A stretch of DNA of 64,000 nucleotides, from assembly GCF_900100115.1 (NCBI RefSeq), contig NZ_FNKL01000004.1, positions 806,001 to 870,000 on the forward strand, written 5' to 3'. This document shows positions 35,138 to 43,503 of this stretch, piece by piece. This stretch comes from Chryseobacterium soldanellicola. GTDB taxonomy: Bacteria > Bacteroidota > Bacteroidia > Flavobacteriales > Weeksellaceae. How positions within the stretch are numbered: the first letter of the stretch is position 1; each line of letters begins with the position of its first letter. The notes under the pieces were generated by a model. The model was given only the letters and a program-made list of their open reading frames with translations, did not search any database and was not told the DNA's origin. A program made the position numbers and the translations under genes.

Positions 35138-35238
35138 TACAGCCAGACTTGAGTGGAGCACATTTTGTATTTTTGGGAGGAAAAAAGCGAAGGCAAAAAA
35201 TACAAAATTGCGAGAACGGAAGGCGGAAATAGCTGCCC
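35138..35238 (+). ncRNA. Structured element resembling the Flavo-1 RNA motif, copy 1
   Basis: Conserved ends are tacagccagacttgagtgga on the left and gcggaaatagctgccc on the right. They enclose a perfect 13-bp stem, ATTTTGTATTTTT (35162-35174) with AAAAATACAAAAT (35196-35208). The same frame, with a different stem, occurs at 54761-54875. Strand is a guess from the GGAA(A)GCGG...AATAGCT end. The link to the published Flavo-1 motif is from memory and untested. Confidence 0.5.
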
Positions 35239-35283
35239 AAAAAAAATTAATGCTTAAAGTTTTTAGTTTTTGGTTCTACTAAC

Positions 35284-35322
35284 AAAAAAAGGATAAACGA
35301 AAAATCATTTATCCTTTTTTTA
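35284..35322 (-). terminator. Terminator of the soluble pyrophosphatase gene
   Basis: AAAAAAGGATAAA (35285-35297) pairs perfectly with TTTATCCTTTTTT (35308-35320). It is 20 bp beyond the stop of ppa. Confidence 0.85.
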
Positions 35323-35340
35323 TCTTCAATTAAGAGAATT

Positions 35341-35952
35341 TTATCCTCCGAATTTGTCTGCGTAATCTTGCTGAGAAGCTTTGATCACAAGTCTTGCGTG
35401 CTCAGCTCCGTAAACCTCCTGAATTCTGCATTTTGCAGGCTCATCCGGTAAGTTTTTATACGTTAAAAAGTAATGCATTAATCGTTTCACTTCTGCTTCA
35501 GGCAATTCCGTGATATCTCTGAAATGTCCGAAAGCGTGGTCATTGATCATTACGGCTACAATTTTATCGTCAGCTTCACCTCCATCGATCATTTTGAAGC
35601 CACCGATCGGAATAGCTTCCATCAGTAAACCTCCAGCATGAATATTGTGTGAGCTCAAAACACAGATATCAAGCGGGTCATGATCTCCCATTGTAACGTC
35701 TGTAGCGCCTCTTTCAACCGCTAATTTCATTACTGCATCGTTACAGTAAGTTCTTGGAACAAAGCCGTATAATGCCGGAATAATATTTGAAAATTTCTGA
35801 GGTCTGTCAACCTTTAAATATCCAGTTTCTTTATCTATCTCGTATTTAATAGTGTCTGAAGGAACGATCTCCACGAAAACATTTACAACATTTGGCGCAT
35901 CTTCTCCTGCAGAAATCCCGTGCCATGGATGTGCTTTAAAATTTGGAATCAT
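35341..35952 (-). CDS. ppa: Soluble inorganic diphosphatase (family I)
   Basis: 203 residues. Family I motifs are present: YEIDKETGYLKVDR near residue 37, YGFVPRTY near 63, and the metal-binding MGDHDPLDICVL near 87 with three Asp residues; a further acidic motif GEADDK is near 124. It hydrolyses PPi in the cytosol. It is encoded next to a membrane pyrophosphatase that would use the same substrate for ion pumping, so the balance between the two is of interest. Confidence 0.94.
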   Translation of the reverse strand: MIPNFKAHPWHGISAGEDAPNVVNVFVEIVPSDTIKYEIDKETGYLKVDRPQKFSNIIPALYGFVPRTYCNDAVMKLAVERGATDVTMGDHDPLDICVLSSHNIHAGGLLMEAIPIGGFKMIDGGEADDKIVAVMINDHAFGHFRDITELPEAEVKRLMHYFLTYKNLPDEPAKCRIQEVYGAEHARLVIKASQQDYADKFGG

Positions 35953-35975
35953 TATTTTAATTATTTATTTTTTAA

Positions 35976-36488
35976 TTACGTTATTATTAAAATTTCTCGT
36001 CTTAAATCTTCAATGGTTGCTGCGATATAATCTTCACTTTCCATATAATTCATGATAAATATGGTCTTGAACTCGTCAAGATTGGCATTCCCATTCAAGC
36101 CTTCGTAAGTTTTGTGAAGCAAATCTATCACTGCATTCTTTGAATCTACAATATTCTTCCATGAATTTTTAGTTAAATAAAGCTGCTGTGACGAATTGTA
36201 GTCAAATTCTTCATTAATTGTTTTCTCTGTAAGGAAAATAAACTCATGCGCCTCCAGGCCTTTATCAAATTTCTGAATAAGATTTGAAGGTTTTATTCTT
36301 TCTAAAAATAGTGCCATTCTTTCGTAAGAATGTGTCTTATTTTCTGTATTAGATTTCACGGAAAGAAGCTTAATTTCCTGATTCTTAAGCGTGATATAAG
36401 AATTTACGAACTGCCTCAGCAAAACCAAAAACGGAATTGCAACAATCAATGCAAAAGCATACGGTAGATATTCTGAAAAATTTGCCAT
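35976..36488 (-). CDS. Hypothetical membrane-anchored protein
   Basis: 170 residues from the ATG at 36488; the TTG frame start at 36503 is less likely. One N-terminal membrane helix (about residues 6-28 of the short form) is followed by a soluble helical domain with charged segments such as SYERMALFLERIKPSNLI and EAHEFIFLTEKTINEEFDY. It looks like an uncharacterised Bacteroidota family. It lies 23 bp upstream of ppa in the same direction and may share a transcript. No function is proposed. Confidence 0.7.
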   Translation of the reverse strand: MANFSEYLPYAFALIVAIPFLVLLRQFVNSYITLKNQEIKLLSVKSNTENKTHSYERMALFLERIKPSNLIQKFDKGLEAHEFIFLTEKTINEEFDYNSSQQLYLTKNSWKNIVDSKNAVIDLLHKTYEGLNGNANLDEFKTIFIMNYMESEDYIAATIEDLRREILIIT

Positions 36489-36524
36489 AAAATTAGGTGG
36501 CAAAATTACTAATATTTTCTGAAA

Positions 36525-37457
36525 TTATAACTCAAATAATGCCGGTCTTTGCGTTACTTCGTGATAACACACACTATTTTCGTCAAAATAATGATAAACC
36601 AGACTTTTTCTCGTTCTGGACTTATCTAAATGTGGTTCGCCGCCATGTAAAATATTGGCATGCCATATCAACAAATCTCCCTTTTTTGCTTTAAAAACTT
36701 CTTTCTTTAATCCCAATTCCTTTACTTTATTTTCAAGAAATTCTTCATAGGCCTTGTAACTTTTTTTACCAATTCTGATGGCATCTCCTTCATTTTCATA
36801 ATCGGAATTTAAAAAATAAGGTAATTTATGACTTTCCGGAATGTAGTGAAGAGCTCCATTATTTTCATCAATATCTTCCAAAGCAATCCAGACTCCCAAC
36901 AATCCGCCTAAAGGATAAGTTGTCATATGAATACTGTCTGAATGCGTTTTTTGCTGACTTCCGTTAATAAAATTGATGCTTTGAAAAAGTTTCGCCTGTC
37001 CGTCAATTAAGACAGAAAGAAATTCAGTTAAATCTTTATCATTACCAATATTTTTAATGATTTCAGAATGATGAATGACAAACATTAATTTCCCGCCGTA
37101 TCGGAATTTTATGGTTCCGTTCGCCATTAATTTATCGATCTCTTCATTAATCTTATCTGCAGTTTCTGTACTCAGATAATTTTTCAAGATCAGATAGCCT
37201 TTATCATCAAAACCAAGGACACTTTCTTTATTGTCATCTGAAAGTTTTTTATAAAAGGTAGTGTTAATAAGCTTTTCATGATCTATTTTTCTTTCAGCAG
37301 CCGGTAAATGCTTAAAATCTTTGCTTGAAATGCTTGAGAAATAACTTTTATTAATTCCATACTTTTTGTACAGCGGAATATTGTGCTGTAATTTCCTCTT
37401 ATTGAAAAAGTTATAAATAATATATGGTAATTTGTAATTACGAATTTGCTTTAACAT
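36525..37457 (-). CDS. Phytanoyl-CoA dioxygenase (PhyH)-family Fe(II)/2-oxoglutarate oxygenase
   Basis: 310 residues. The iron ligands are visible as HSD in KTHSDSIHM near residue 168 and a distal His in HANILHGGEPH near 270, with Arg for 2-oxoglutarate in SRTRKSLVYHYF. Supporting context is IALEDIDENNGALHYIPESH near 195, typical of PhyH enzymes that hydroxylate diverse substrates including natural products and lipids. The substrate is unknown. The 37536-38402 gene lies 78 bp upstream in the same direction. Confidence 0.87.
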   Translation of the reverse strand: MLKQIRNYKLPYIIYNFFNKRKLQHNIPLYKKYGINKSYFSSISSKDFKHLPAAERKIDHEKLINTTFYKKLSDDNKESVLGFDDKGYLILKNYLSTETADKINEEIDKLMANGTIKFRYGGKLMFVIHHSEIIKNIGNDKDLTEFLSVLIDGQAKLFQSINFINGSQQKTHSDSIHMTTYPLGGLLGVWIALEDIDENNGALHYIPESHKLPYFLNSDYENEGDAIRIGKKSYKAYEEFLENKVKELGLKKEVFKAKKGDLLIWHANILHGGEPHLDKSRTRKSLVYHYFDENSVCYHEVTQRPALFEL

Positions 37458-37535
37458 AACGGGAACTATTGAAATAAATTTATCTTATAAAATTACGGAT
37501 TAATATTTAGAATTGGTCTAAACAGCATTTTTTTC

Positions 37536-38402
37536 TTAAGAAAATATTTTTAGAAATTTATTTTCAGTGAAACAATAATCATGCAGCTCTCCACCAAAAC
37601 TCTTGAAGAAAAGTTCAATTCCACGGATATTGCTTCCCATAAAATTAAACCTTTTTTCATGAATATAAAGATTCAAAATCCTGTCAATAAGAAAAGACGG
37701 ACCGTTTTCATTTTTAAAATTTTCATCATTAAAAAGAGCCAGCAAAGACAATTGTTGAGGCTCGGAAACCAAAATAGCCAGATTAATCAACTTATTCTCC
37801 AAATATGCACCACTTATTTTCAGGCTGTTTTTTTTCTCAAGAAAACGGAGGTATTTTGTAAGCTTTTCAAAATCGCTTTTTTTATCCAGCCCTTTAAAAT
37901 TACTTTCTATAAAAGAAAAACATTCGTTATCCAGCTGAATTTCTTTATAAAACAAATGCTGCGCCCATTTCGCGGTAGATTTTCTGCCTTTGAAATATTT
38001 TTTTCGCCTTAAAATGACATAATCAGAAACCGGAACGATATAATTTTTTCTTTTATTTAAATTTTCAGAAAAAATATTATGGTGATTAAATGAATACAGG
38101 AAAACTTTATATTTTTTTTTAAAAAACTTTAAGAACTGATCATTAATTTCGGGTTTATCAATTTTTGAAAAAATTCCCAGTTGTTGACAAAAAAGGGGCA
38201 TATGAACAAAATTAAATCCAAACTTTTTCTTAATGTGAATAGGCATAACAGCCTCATAATCACCACAAATCAACAATTCCCAATTCCCTGAAAGCTCATC
38301 TAAAACTTCTTTCTTAGCATACCAGTTTTTTTGCTCAGAAAAATCTAAACAATGGCTGTATTTTTCGAAATTAATTTCGTGATATTTCAGTCTTTTAATC
38401 AT
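37536..38402 (-). CDS. Hypothetical protein, possible GNAT/FemAB-like fold
   Basis: 288 residues, no confident family. Features suggestive of a FemAB/GNAT-type acyltransferase fold are the layout (an N-terminal half with WELLICGDYEAVMPIHIKK, then a second half with ISGAYLENKLINLAILVSE and GPSFLIDRILNLYIHEKRFNFMGSNI) and the absence of membrane segments. It overlaps the end of radC by 4 bp, so it is translationally coupled to it, and is followed by a PhyH oxygenase gene. The pair could act on one substrate, but this is inference. Confidence 0.6.
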   Translation of the reverse strand: MIKRLKYHEINFEKYSHCLDFSEQKNWYAKKEVLDELSGNWELLICGDYEAVMPIHIKKKFGFNFVHMPLFCQQLGIFSKIDKPEINDQFLKFFKKKYKVFLYSFNHHNIFSENLNKRKNYIVPVSDYVILRRKKYFKGRKSTAKWAQHLFYKEIQLDNECFSFIESNFKGLDKKSDFEKLTKYLRFLEKKNSLKISGAYLENKLINLAILVSEPQQLSLLALFNDENFKNENGPSFLIDRILNLYIHEKRFNFMGSNIRGIELFFKSFGGELHDYCFTENKFLKIFS

Positions 38403-39076
38403 AATAATCCTTCGTCTGAGAAGCTAAAATATGAATTCTGTGTGACAATCAAATGATCCAAAAGCTGAATGTTTAAGGTATTTCCGGCTTCTTTTATCTT
38501 TTGAGTAATATCAATATCTTCAATGCTCGGTTTTAAGTTTCCGGAAGGATGATTGTGTGCAATAATGATTCCCGTCGAAAAGTGTTCTAAAGCCGTTTTA
38601 AATAAAACCCTCAAATCCACAATCGATTGATTGATACCTCCTTGCGTCAATTGTGCAATATGAATAACTCTGTTGCTCTGATTCAGAAAAACAGCCCAAA
38701 ATTCTTCGGTTCTTAAATCTGACAAATGATTTTTTAAAATTTGATACGCATCATAACTTTTAGAAATTACAGCTTTTTCAGGGACTTCCTGACTGGCTCT
38801 TCTTCTTCCGATTTCCAAGGCAGTTGTAATTGAGATTGCTTTTACTTCACCCACGCCTTTAAATTTCGTCAAATCTTTTACAGAAAGTAAGCTTAACTGA
38901 TGCCAATTGTTATTGACGGAAGCCAAAATTCTTCTTGCGAGTTCTACAGCGGTTTCCTCTTTATTGCCGCTTGCCATAATAATCGCCAAAAGTTCAGAAT
39001 CGGAAAGTGAGCTTTTACCTTTTGATAAAAACTTTTCTCTTGGTCTGTCATCTTCTGCGAGAAATTTTATGGACAT
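38399..39076 (-). CDS. radC: RadC-family JAMM-domain protein
   Basis: 225 residues. An N-terminal helix-hairpin-helix region (about 20-90, LLAIIMASGNKEE and TKFKGVGEVKAI) is followed by a JAMM/MPN+ metalloprotease-like domain with HIAQLTQGGINQS and the metal motif AHNHPSGNLKPSIEDI near residue 180. The once-proposed DNA-repair role is doubtful and the true substrate is unknown. Its last codons overlap the next gene by 4 bp. Confidence 0.93.
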   Translation of the reverse strand: MSIKFLAEDDRPREKFLSKGKSSLSDSELLAIIMASGNKEETAVELARRILASVNNNWHQLSLLSVKDLTKFKGVGEVKAISITTALEIGRRRASQEVPEKAVISKSYDAYQILKNHLSDLRTEEFWAVFLNQSNRVIHIAQLTQGGINQSIVDLRVLFKTALEHFSTGIIIAHNHPSGNLKPSIEDIDITQKIKEAGNTLNIQLLDHLIVTQNSYFSFSDEGLL

Positions 39077-39105
39077 ATTTATCAGGAATTAGATTTTAGG
39101 CTTAG

Positions 39106-39687
39106 TTAATAGAAAGCGTATAAAATGATCGGTTGTTTTGATTGATCGATGTATTTTGCAGTTTCGTTGAAGGCATTTTTTGAAAGCATCGGGCAACCAA
39201 AGCTTAAACAGGTAGGATTTACCGATTCTTTATCCGGCACGCAATAGTATGAATGAAGAACAATCGCTCTCGACATTGCATTGCTGTTAGTTTCATCAAG
39301 ACCATTTAATCGGTAAGCTTTTCCGAATTTTCCGGTATAGCTTTCCCGAATTTCATATTTACCTAAAGAGGACTGGTGAGAACCGTCAATATTACTAAAT
39401 TGTAAATTATCTGAATTAGAAATTACAGAACCCTCACCGTGGGCAACGACCGCTTTCTGCAAAATTTTATTATTTTTCAGATCATAAACGAAATAACGGT
39501 ATTTCCCGGAGTGAATTTTAAAATTAATAAAAACAGCCAAATCCTGATTGTAATTTTTTCCTTTAATATAACTCTTAATTTCTGAAATTTTTGATTTCGG
39601 CAAATAATCAATTACATTATTACCCTGAGATTCAAATTTTGAACAGGAAATTATAAAAAGGAAGAGAAAAATAAATTGTTTCATCAT
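39106..39687 (-). CDS. Murein L,D-transpeptidase (YkuD-like) lipoprotein
   Basis: 193 residues. A lipoprotein signal ends near IISC (Cys15). The catalytic region is HSYYCVPDKES... then CLSFGCPML near residue 162, where Cys in the SxGCP motif is the nucleophile and His precedes it. It would cross-link peptidoglycan or attach proteins to it. Unlike the usual YkuD order, there are no LysM or peptidoglycan-binding modules. The neighbouring lolD, transcribed in the same direction and ending up to 13 bp away, concerns lipoprotein sorting, a possible functional link. Confidence 0.85.
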   Translation of the reverse strand: MMKQFIFLFLFIISCSKFESQGNNVIDYLPKSKISEIKSYIKGKNYNQDLAVFINFKIHSGKYRYFVYDLKNNKILQKAVVAHGEGSVISNSDNLQFSNIDGSHQSSLGKYEIRESYTGKFGKAYRLNGLDETNSNAMSRAIVLHSYYCVPDKESVNPTCLSFGCPMLSKNAFNETAKYIDQSKQPIILYAFY

Positions 39688-39699
39688 CAGTCCGGAATT

Positions 39700-40368
39700 T
39701 TATTCGATAATCATTCCGTCTTTCATGACTAATTTTCTGTCGGTAATCTCTGCAAGATTAGGATTGTGGGTTACAATAACAAAGGTCTGGTTATATTTAT
39801 CTCTTAAATCAAAAAACAACCGGTGAAGGTCATCGGCATTTTTTGAATCTAAATTTCCTGTCGGCTCATCCGCAAAAATGATTTTCGGAGAGTTGATTAA
39901 AGCTCTTGCAACCGCTACTCTTTGCGCTTCACCACCGGATAGCTGGTTAGGCTTATGATGCAATCTTTGTTCGATTTTCAGATCTTCAAACAAAGCATAT
40001 GCTTTTTCTATCGCTTCCTTTTCATTTGCTCCTGCAATTTTTGTAGGAAGCAAAACATTTTCCAACGCTGAAAATTCAGGTAATAACTGATGAAACTGAA
40101 ATACAAAGCCAATATTCTGGTTCCTGAATTTAGAAAGCTGCTTGTCATTCATATTGATGAACGATTCTCCTGCAATAGTAATTTCAGTTTCGTTCTGCTT
40201 AGAACTCGTAGGCTGATCCAAAGTTCCTAAAATCTGCAAAAGCGTAGATTTTCCCGCCCCGGATTCGCCGACAATGGATACCACTTCACCTACTTTTATG
40301 TGAATATCAACACCTTTTAATACTTCTAAATTCCCATAAGATTTATGGATATTTCTCGCTTTAATCAT
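39700..40368 (-). CDS. lolD: LolD-like ABC transporter ATP-binding protein
   Basis: 222 residues, the normal LolD length. Walker A is GESGAGKST near residue 35, the signature is LSGGEAQRVAVARAL near 142, and Walker B is KIIFADEPTGNLD near 160. It would power the LolCE complex that releases lipoproteins from the inner membrane, though MacB-type relatives are similar. No lolC/E gene is adjacent. A minus-strand -7-like box TATTTTTG is at 40373-40380, very close to the start. Confidence 0.85.
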   Translation of the reverse strand: MIKARNIHKSYGNLEVLKGVDIHIKVGEVVSIVGESGAGKSTLLQILGTLDQPTSSKQNETEITIAGESFINMNDKQLSKFRNQNIGFVFQFHQLLPEFSALENVLLPTKIAGANEKEAIEKAYALFEDLKIEQRLHHKPNQLSGGEAQRVAVARALINSPKIIFADEPTGNLDSKNADDLHRLFFDLRDKYNQTFVIVTHNPNLAEITDRKLVMKDGMIIE

Positions 40369-40474
40369 AATTCAAAAATAGTAAATTGATTTGAAATATT
40401 GAATAGTTTTAAAGGGATTTATAACAAGAGCTTTATACTTTGTTATAAATTTTTATTCGTTAAATATTATCACT

Positions 40475-40600
40475 AATAGAGATGCTTCGACAAGCTCAGC
40501 ATGACATCTCTAATACTGTTCGCTTAAAAAATCAATAAAATAGATATTAAAACAATTAGTATTCGCGTTGTCATGCTGAGCTTGTCGAAGCATCTCTATT
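40475..40600. repeat. 32-bp perfect inverted repeat around a 62-bp spacer
   Basis: Arms 40475-40506 and 40569-40600 are exact reverse complements and contain gatgcttcgacaagctcagc followed by atgaca. The structure is a MITE-like or REP-pair element with no ORF, in the gap between lolD and the PDH E2 terminator. Confidence 0.85.
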
Positions 40601-40616
40601 AAACGATAAATTTCAA

Positions 40617-40650
40617 AAAAAACGCTTCCCAAAACTGAGAAGCGTTTTTA
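40617..40650 (-). terminator. Terminator of the PDH E2 gene
   Basis: AAAAACGCTTC (40618-40628) pairs perfectly with GAAGCGTTTTT (40639-40649). It is 20 bp past the E2 stop on the minus strand. Confidence 0.87.
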
Positions 40651-40669
40651 ATATTTACAAATTAAAAAA

Positions 40670-42280
40670 TTACAGTAACAATGTTAAAGGACTTTCTAAA
40701 TATGTTTTTAAAGTTTGTAAGAACTGAGCACCAGTCGCTCCGTCTACTACTCTGTGGTCACAAGCTAATGAAAGCTTCATGATGTTCCCAACTACGATCT
40801 GGCCGTCTTTTACGATCGGTTTTTCGATGATGGCTCCTACTGAAAGGATTGCAGAGTTTGGCTGATTGATGATGCTTGTAAATGTTTCAATTCCGAACAT
40901 ACCCAAGTTTGAGATTGAGAATGTAGAACCTTCCATTTCGTTTGCCTTAAGACCTTTAGACTTCGCTCTTCCGGCCATATCTTTAACAGCAGCAGAAATT
41001 TGAGTATAATTCATCTGGTCTGTATTCTTAAGAACCGGAACTACCAATCCGTCAGGAATTGCAACCGCTACCCCGATATTGATGTTTCCTCTGTGAATGA
41101 TCTTGTCACCCGCCCAGCTTGAATTAACCTGAGGATGTTTTCTTAACGCAACGGCAGTTGCCTTAATGATCATATCGTTGAAAGAAATTTTTGTATCCGG
41201 TAAAGAATTGATCTCTTTTCTGGCCTCAATTGCTTTATCCATGTTGATCTCCACCATTAAATAGTAGTGAGGAGCAGTGAATTTACTTTCAGCAAGACGT
41301 TTTGCGATGATATTTCTAACCTGAGAGTTTGGAGTCTCTGTATCTTCTCCCTGAACAAAACTTAATGCAACCTGAGCTGCCGGACTTGCAGTCGGTGCAG
41401 CAGAAGCTGGTTTTGCCTGAGATGGCTGATAATTTTCAACATCTTTTTTAACGATTCTTCCGTTTTCACCAGAACCCTGAATCCCGTGAATATCAACTCC
41501 TTTATCCTGAGCAATTTTTTTAGCTAATGGAGAAATCGCAACTCTTTCGTTGTTGCTGGCTGCTGGTTGTTGGTTTTCAGATTCTTGTTTTGGAGCTTCA
41601 GCTTTTTGTTCAGCAGGCTTTTCTGAAGACTGAGCCGCAGGTTTTGCAGCACCAACTCCTGAAACGTCTGTTCCTGCAGGGCCGATGATTGCCAATACTG
41701 TATCAACAGGAGCAGCACCACCTTCTTCAACGCCTTGCTTCAATAAAACCCCGTTGAATTCAGATTCAAAATCCTGAACCGCTTTATCTGTTTCGATTTC
41801 AGCAAGAAGATCACCTTCTTTTACTGTATCACCAACATTTTTGTGCCATTTTGCTACTTTACCTTCTGTCATTGTATCAGAAAGTCTTGGCATAGTAATA
41901 ACTTCTACACCAGCTGGAACTTCCGCAGAAGCCTGTTCCGGAGCAGCAGTAATAGCTTCAGCTTTAGGCTCTTCTTTTTTCTCTTCAGAACCACCTGCAG
42001 AGGGAGCAGCAGCTCCACCAGTTAATCCTGAAATATCTTCCCCTTCATTACCGATAATTGCCAAAACAGAATCTACAGCAGCGGCAGCACCCTCTTCTAC
42101 ACCTACGTATAAAAGTGTACCTTCCATCTCAGATTCGAAATCCTGAACGGCTTTATCCGTTTCAATTTCAGCTAAAATATCTCCTTCTTTTACTTTATCT
42201 CCTACTTTTTTATGCCATTTTGCCACCTTTCCTTCCGTCATTGTGTCGGAAAGACGAGGCATTGTGATTACTTCTGCCAT
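40670..42280 (-). CDS. aceF: Pyruvate dehydrogenase E2 (dihydrolipoamide acetyltransferase), two lipoyl domains
   Basis: 536 residues. Two near-identical lipoyl domains carry the lipoylated lysines Lys43 and Lys166 in ETDKAV, separated by Ala/Pro/Glu-rich flexible linkers. An E1/E3-binding domain follows (about 250-290, ISPLAKKIAQDKGVDIHGIQ), then the catalytic domain (about 310-536) with the active-site DHRVVDG near residue 505. It transfers acetyl groups to CoA in the PDH complex. It follows the E1 alpha gene after a 95-bp gap and has its own terminator. Confidence 0.95.
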   Translation of the reverse strand: MAEVITMPRLSDTMTEGKVAKWHKKVGDKVKEGDILAEIETDKAVQDFESEMEGTLLYVGVEEGAAAAVDSVLAIIGNEGEDISGLTGGAAAPSAGGSEEKKEEPKAEAITAAPEQASAEVPAGVEVITMPRLSDTMTEGKVAKWHKNVGDTVKEGDLLAEIETDKAVQDFESEFNGVLLKQGVEEGGAAPVDTVLAIIGPAGTDVSGVGAAKPAAQSSEKPAEQKAEAPKQESENQQPAASNNERVAISPLAKKIAQDKGVDIHGIQGSGENGRIVKKDVENYQPSQAKPASAAPTASPAAQVALSFVQGEDTETPNSQVRNIIAKRLAESKFTAPHYYLMVEINMDKAIEARKEINSLPDTKISFNDMIIKATAVALRKHPQVNSSWAGDKIIHRGNINIGVAVAIPDGLVVPVLKNTDQMNYTQISAAVKDMAGRAKSKGLKANEMEGSTFSISNLGMFGIETFTSIINQPNSAILSVGAIIEKPIVKDGQIVVGNIMKLSLACDHRVVDGATGAQFLQTLKTYLESPLTLLL

Positions 42281-42375
42281 AATTTATTTTTTAATTTGTT
42301 AATGTGATGAAGTGATGATAAGATTGTGAATAAAAATAACACATCAACATATCACCGTATCAGCAAATTATTGTA

Positions 42376-43377
42376 TTAGTTTTCTAATTTATCTAAAAAC
42401 GGATAGTTTTCCTGAGAATACACATATTCATATACTTTCTCAGCAGTTGGATACGGAGAGTTTTCCATGAATTCGATGCATTCTTCAACAAAATCTTTTG
42501 ATTTGTTATCCATTGCTTCCAATTCCTCTTCTGTCGCCCAGCTGTTTGCTAAAATTCTGGATTTTACCAACTCGATAGGGTCATCATTTTTATGGATAGC
42601 AACTTCATCCTTAGATCTGTAAGGCTCAGCATCAGACATAGAGTGACCTCTGTAACGGTATGTTCTGGCTTCGATGAAAGTTGGTCCGTCTCCTCTTCTT
42701 GCTCTTTCGATAGCTTCGTAAGCAGCTTCTGCCACTTTTACAGGATCCATTGCATCTACGGCAAGACAAGGCATTTCGTATCCCAGACCTAATTTATAGA
42801 TATCTTCGTGGTTAGCAGTTCTTTTTACAGAAGTTCCCATTGCATATTGGTTGTTTTCTACAACAAATATAACAGGAAGTTTCCAGTTCATTGCCATGTT
42901 AAACGTTTCATGTAATGAGCCCTGTCTAGCCGCTCCGTCTCCGAAGAAGCAAATATTTACCGCTTTTCTGTCAAAAAATTTATCAGCAAAAGCAATACCT
43001 GCACCCAAAGGAATTTGTCCTCCAACAATACCGTGACCACCATAAAAACGGTGCTCTTTACTGAAAATGTGCATAGAGCCACCCATACCTCCTGAAGTTC
43101 CCGTAGCTTTACCACAAAGCTCGGCCATGATTCTCTTAGGATCCACTCCCATTGCCATTGGATGGATGTGACATCTATAAGCAGTGATCATACTATCTTT
43201 AGTTAAATCCATTGCATGCGTGAAACCGGCAGGAATAGCTTCCTGACCATTATACAAATGTAAAAAACCTCTGATTTTTTGTTTTAGATAAAGAGAACGG
43301 CATTTGTCTTCAAACCTTCTCCACATTGTCATATCTTCATACCACTTCAGGTATATCTCTTTAGAAAATTCTTTCAT
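42376..43377 (-). CDS. pdhA: Pyruvate dehydrogenase E1 alpha subunit
   Basis: 333 residues. The thiamine-diphosphate motif GDGAARQGSLHETFNMA ... ENNQYAMGTS spans about residues 155-185, and the phosphorylation-loop-like region YRYRGHSMSDAEPYR lies near 255, typical of the alpha subunit of alpha2beta2 E1. It decarboxylates pyruvate and feeds E2 encoded just downstream. No E1 beta gene is in the window; it must be elsewhere. A TAATTTTG -7-like box lies at 43415-43422 on the minus strand. Confidence 0.94.
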   Translation of the reverse strand: MKEFSKEIYLKWYEDMTMWRRFEDKCRSLYLKQKIRGFLHLYNGQEAIPAGFTHAMDLTKDSMITAYRCHIHPMAMGVDPKRIMAELCGKATGTSGGMGGSMHIFSKEHRFYGGHGIVGGQIPLGAGIAFADKFFDRKAVNICFFGDGAARQGSLHETFNMAMNWKLPVIFVVENNQYAMGTSVKRTANHEDIYKLGLGYEMPCLAVDAMDPVKVAEAAYEAIERARRGDGPTFIEARTYRYRGHSMSDAEPYRSKDEVAIHKNDDPIELVKSRILANSWATEEELEAMDNKSKDFVEECIEFMENSPYPTAEKVYEYVYSQENYPFLDKLEN

Positions 43378-43414
43378 GTGTTAGCTCTTGCTTATTTATT
43401 ATGAAATAGTTGAG

Positions 43415-43422
43415 CAAAATTA
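43415..43422 (-). promoter_or_regulatory. -7 box of the pdhA-aceF operon
   Basis: On the minus strand TAATTTTG matches TAnnTTTG exactly, 37 bp before the pdhA start. No clear -33 TTG is at the normal distance. Confidence 0.5.
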
Positions 43423-43503
43423 TAAAAAAAACTTTGTTTTTGTTGTATATAAACCAATTGTTTTTTTAGTTATAATATTATATTTACATTATTAAACTTA
43501 AAT

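Noticed and set aside
40670..42280. Two identical lipoyl domains as an assembly duplication
   Set aside because: The two domains differ at several positions and in linker sequence, and two-lipoyl E2 proteins are a normal architecture.
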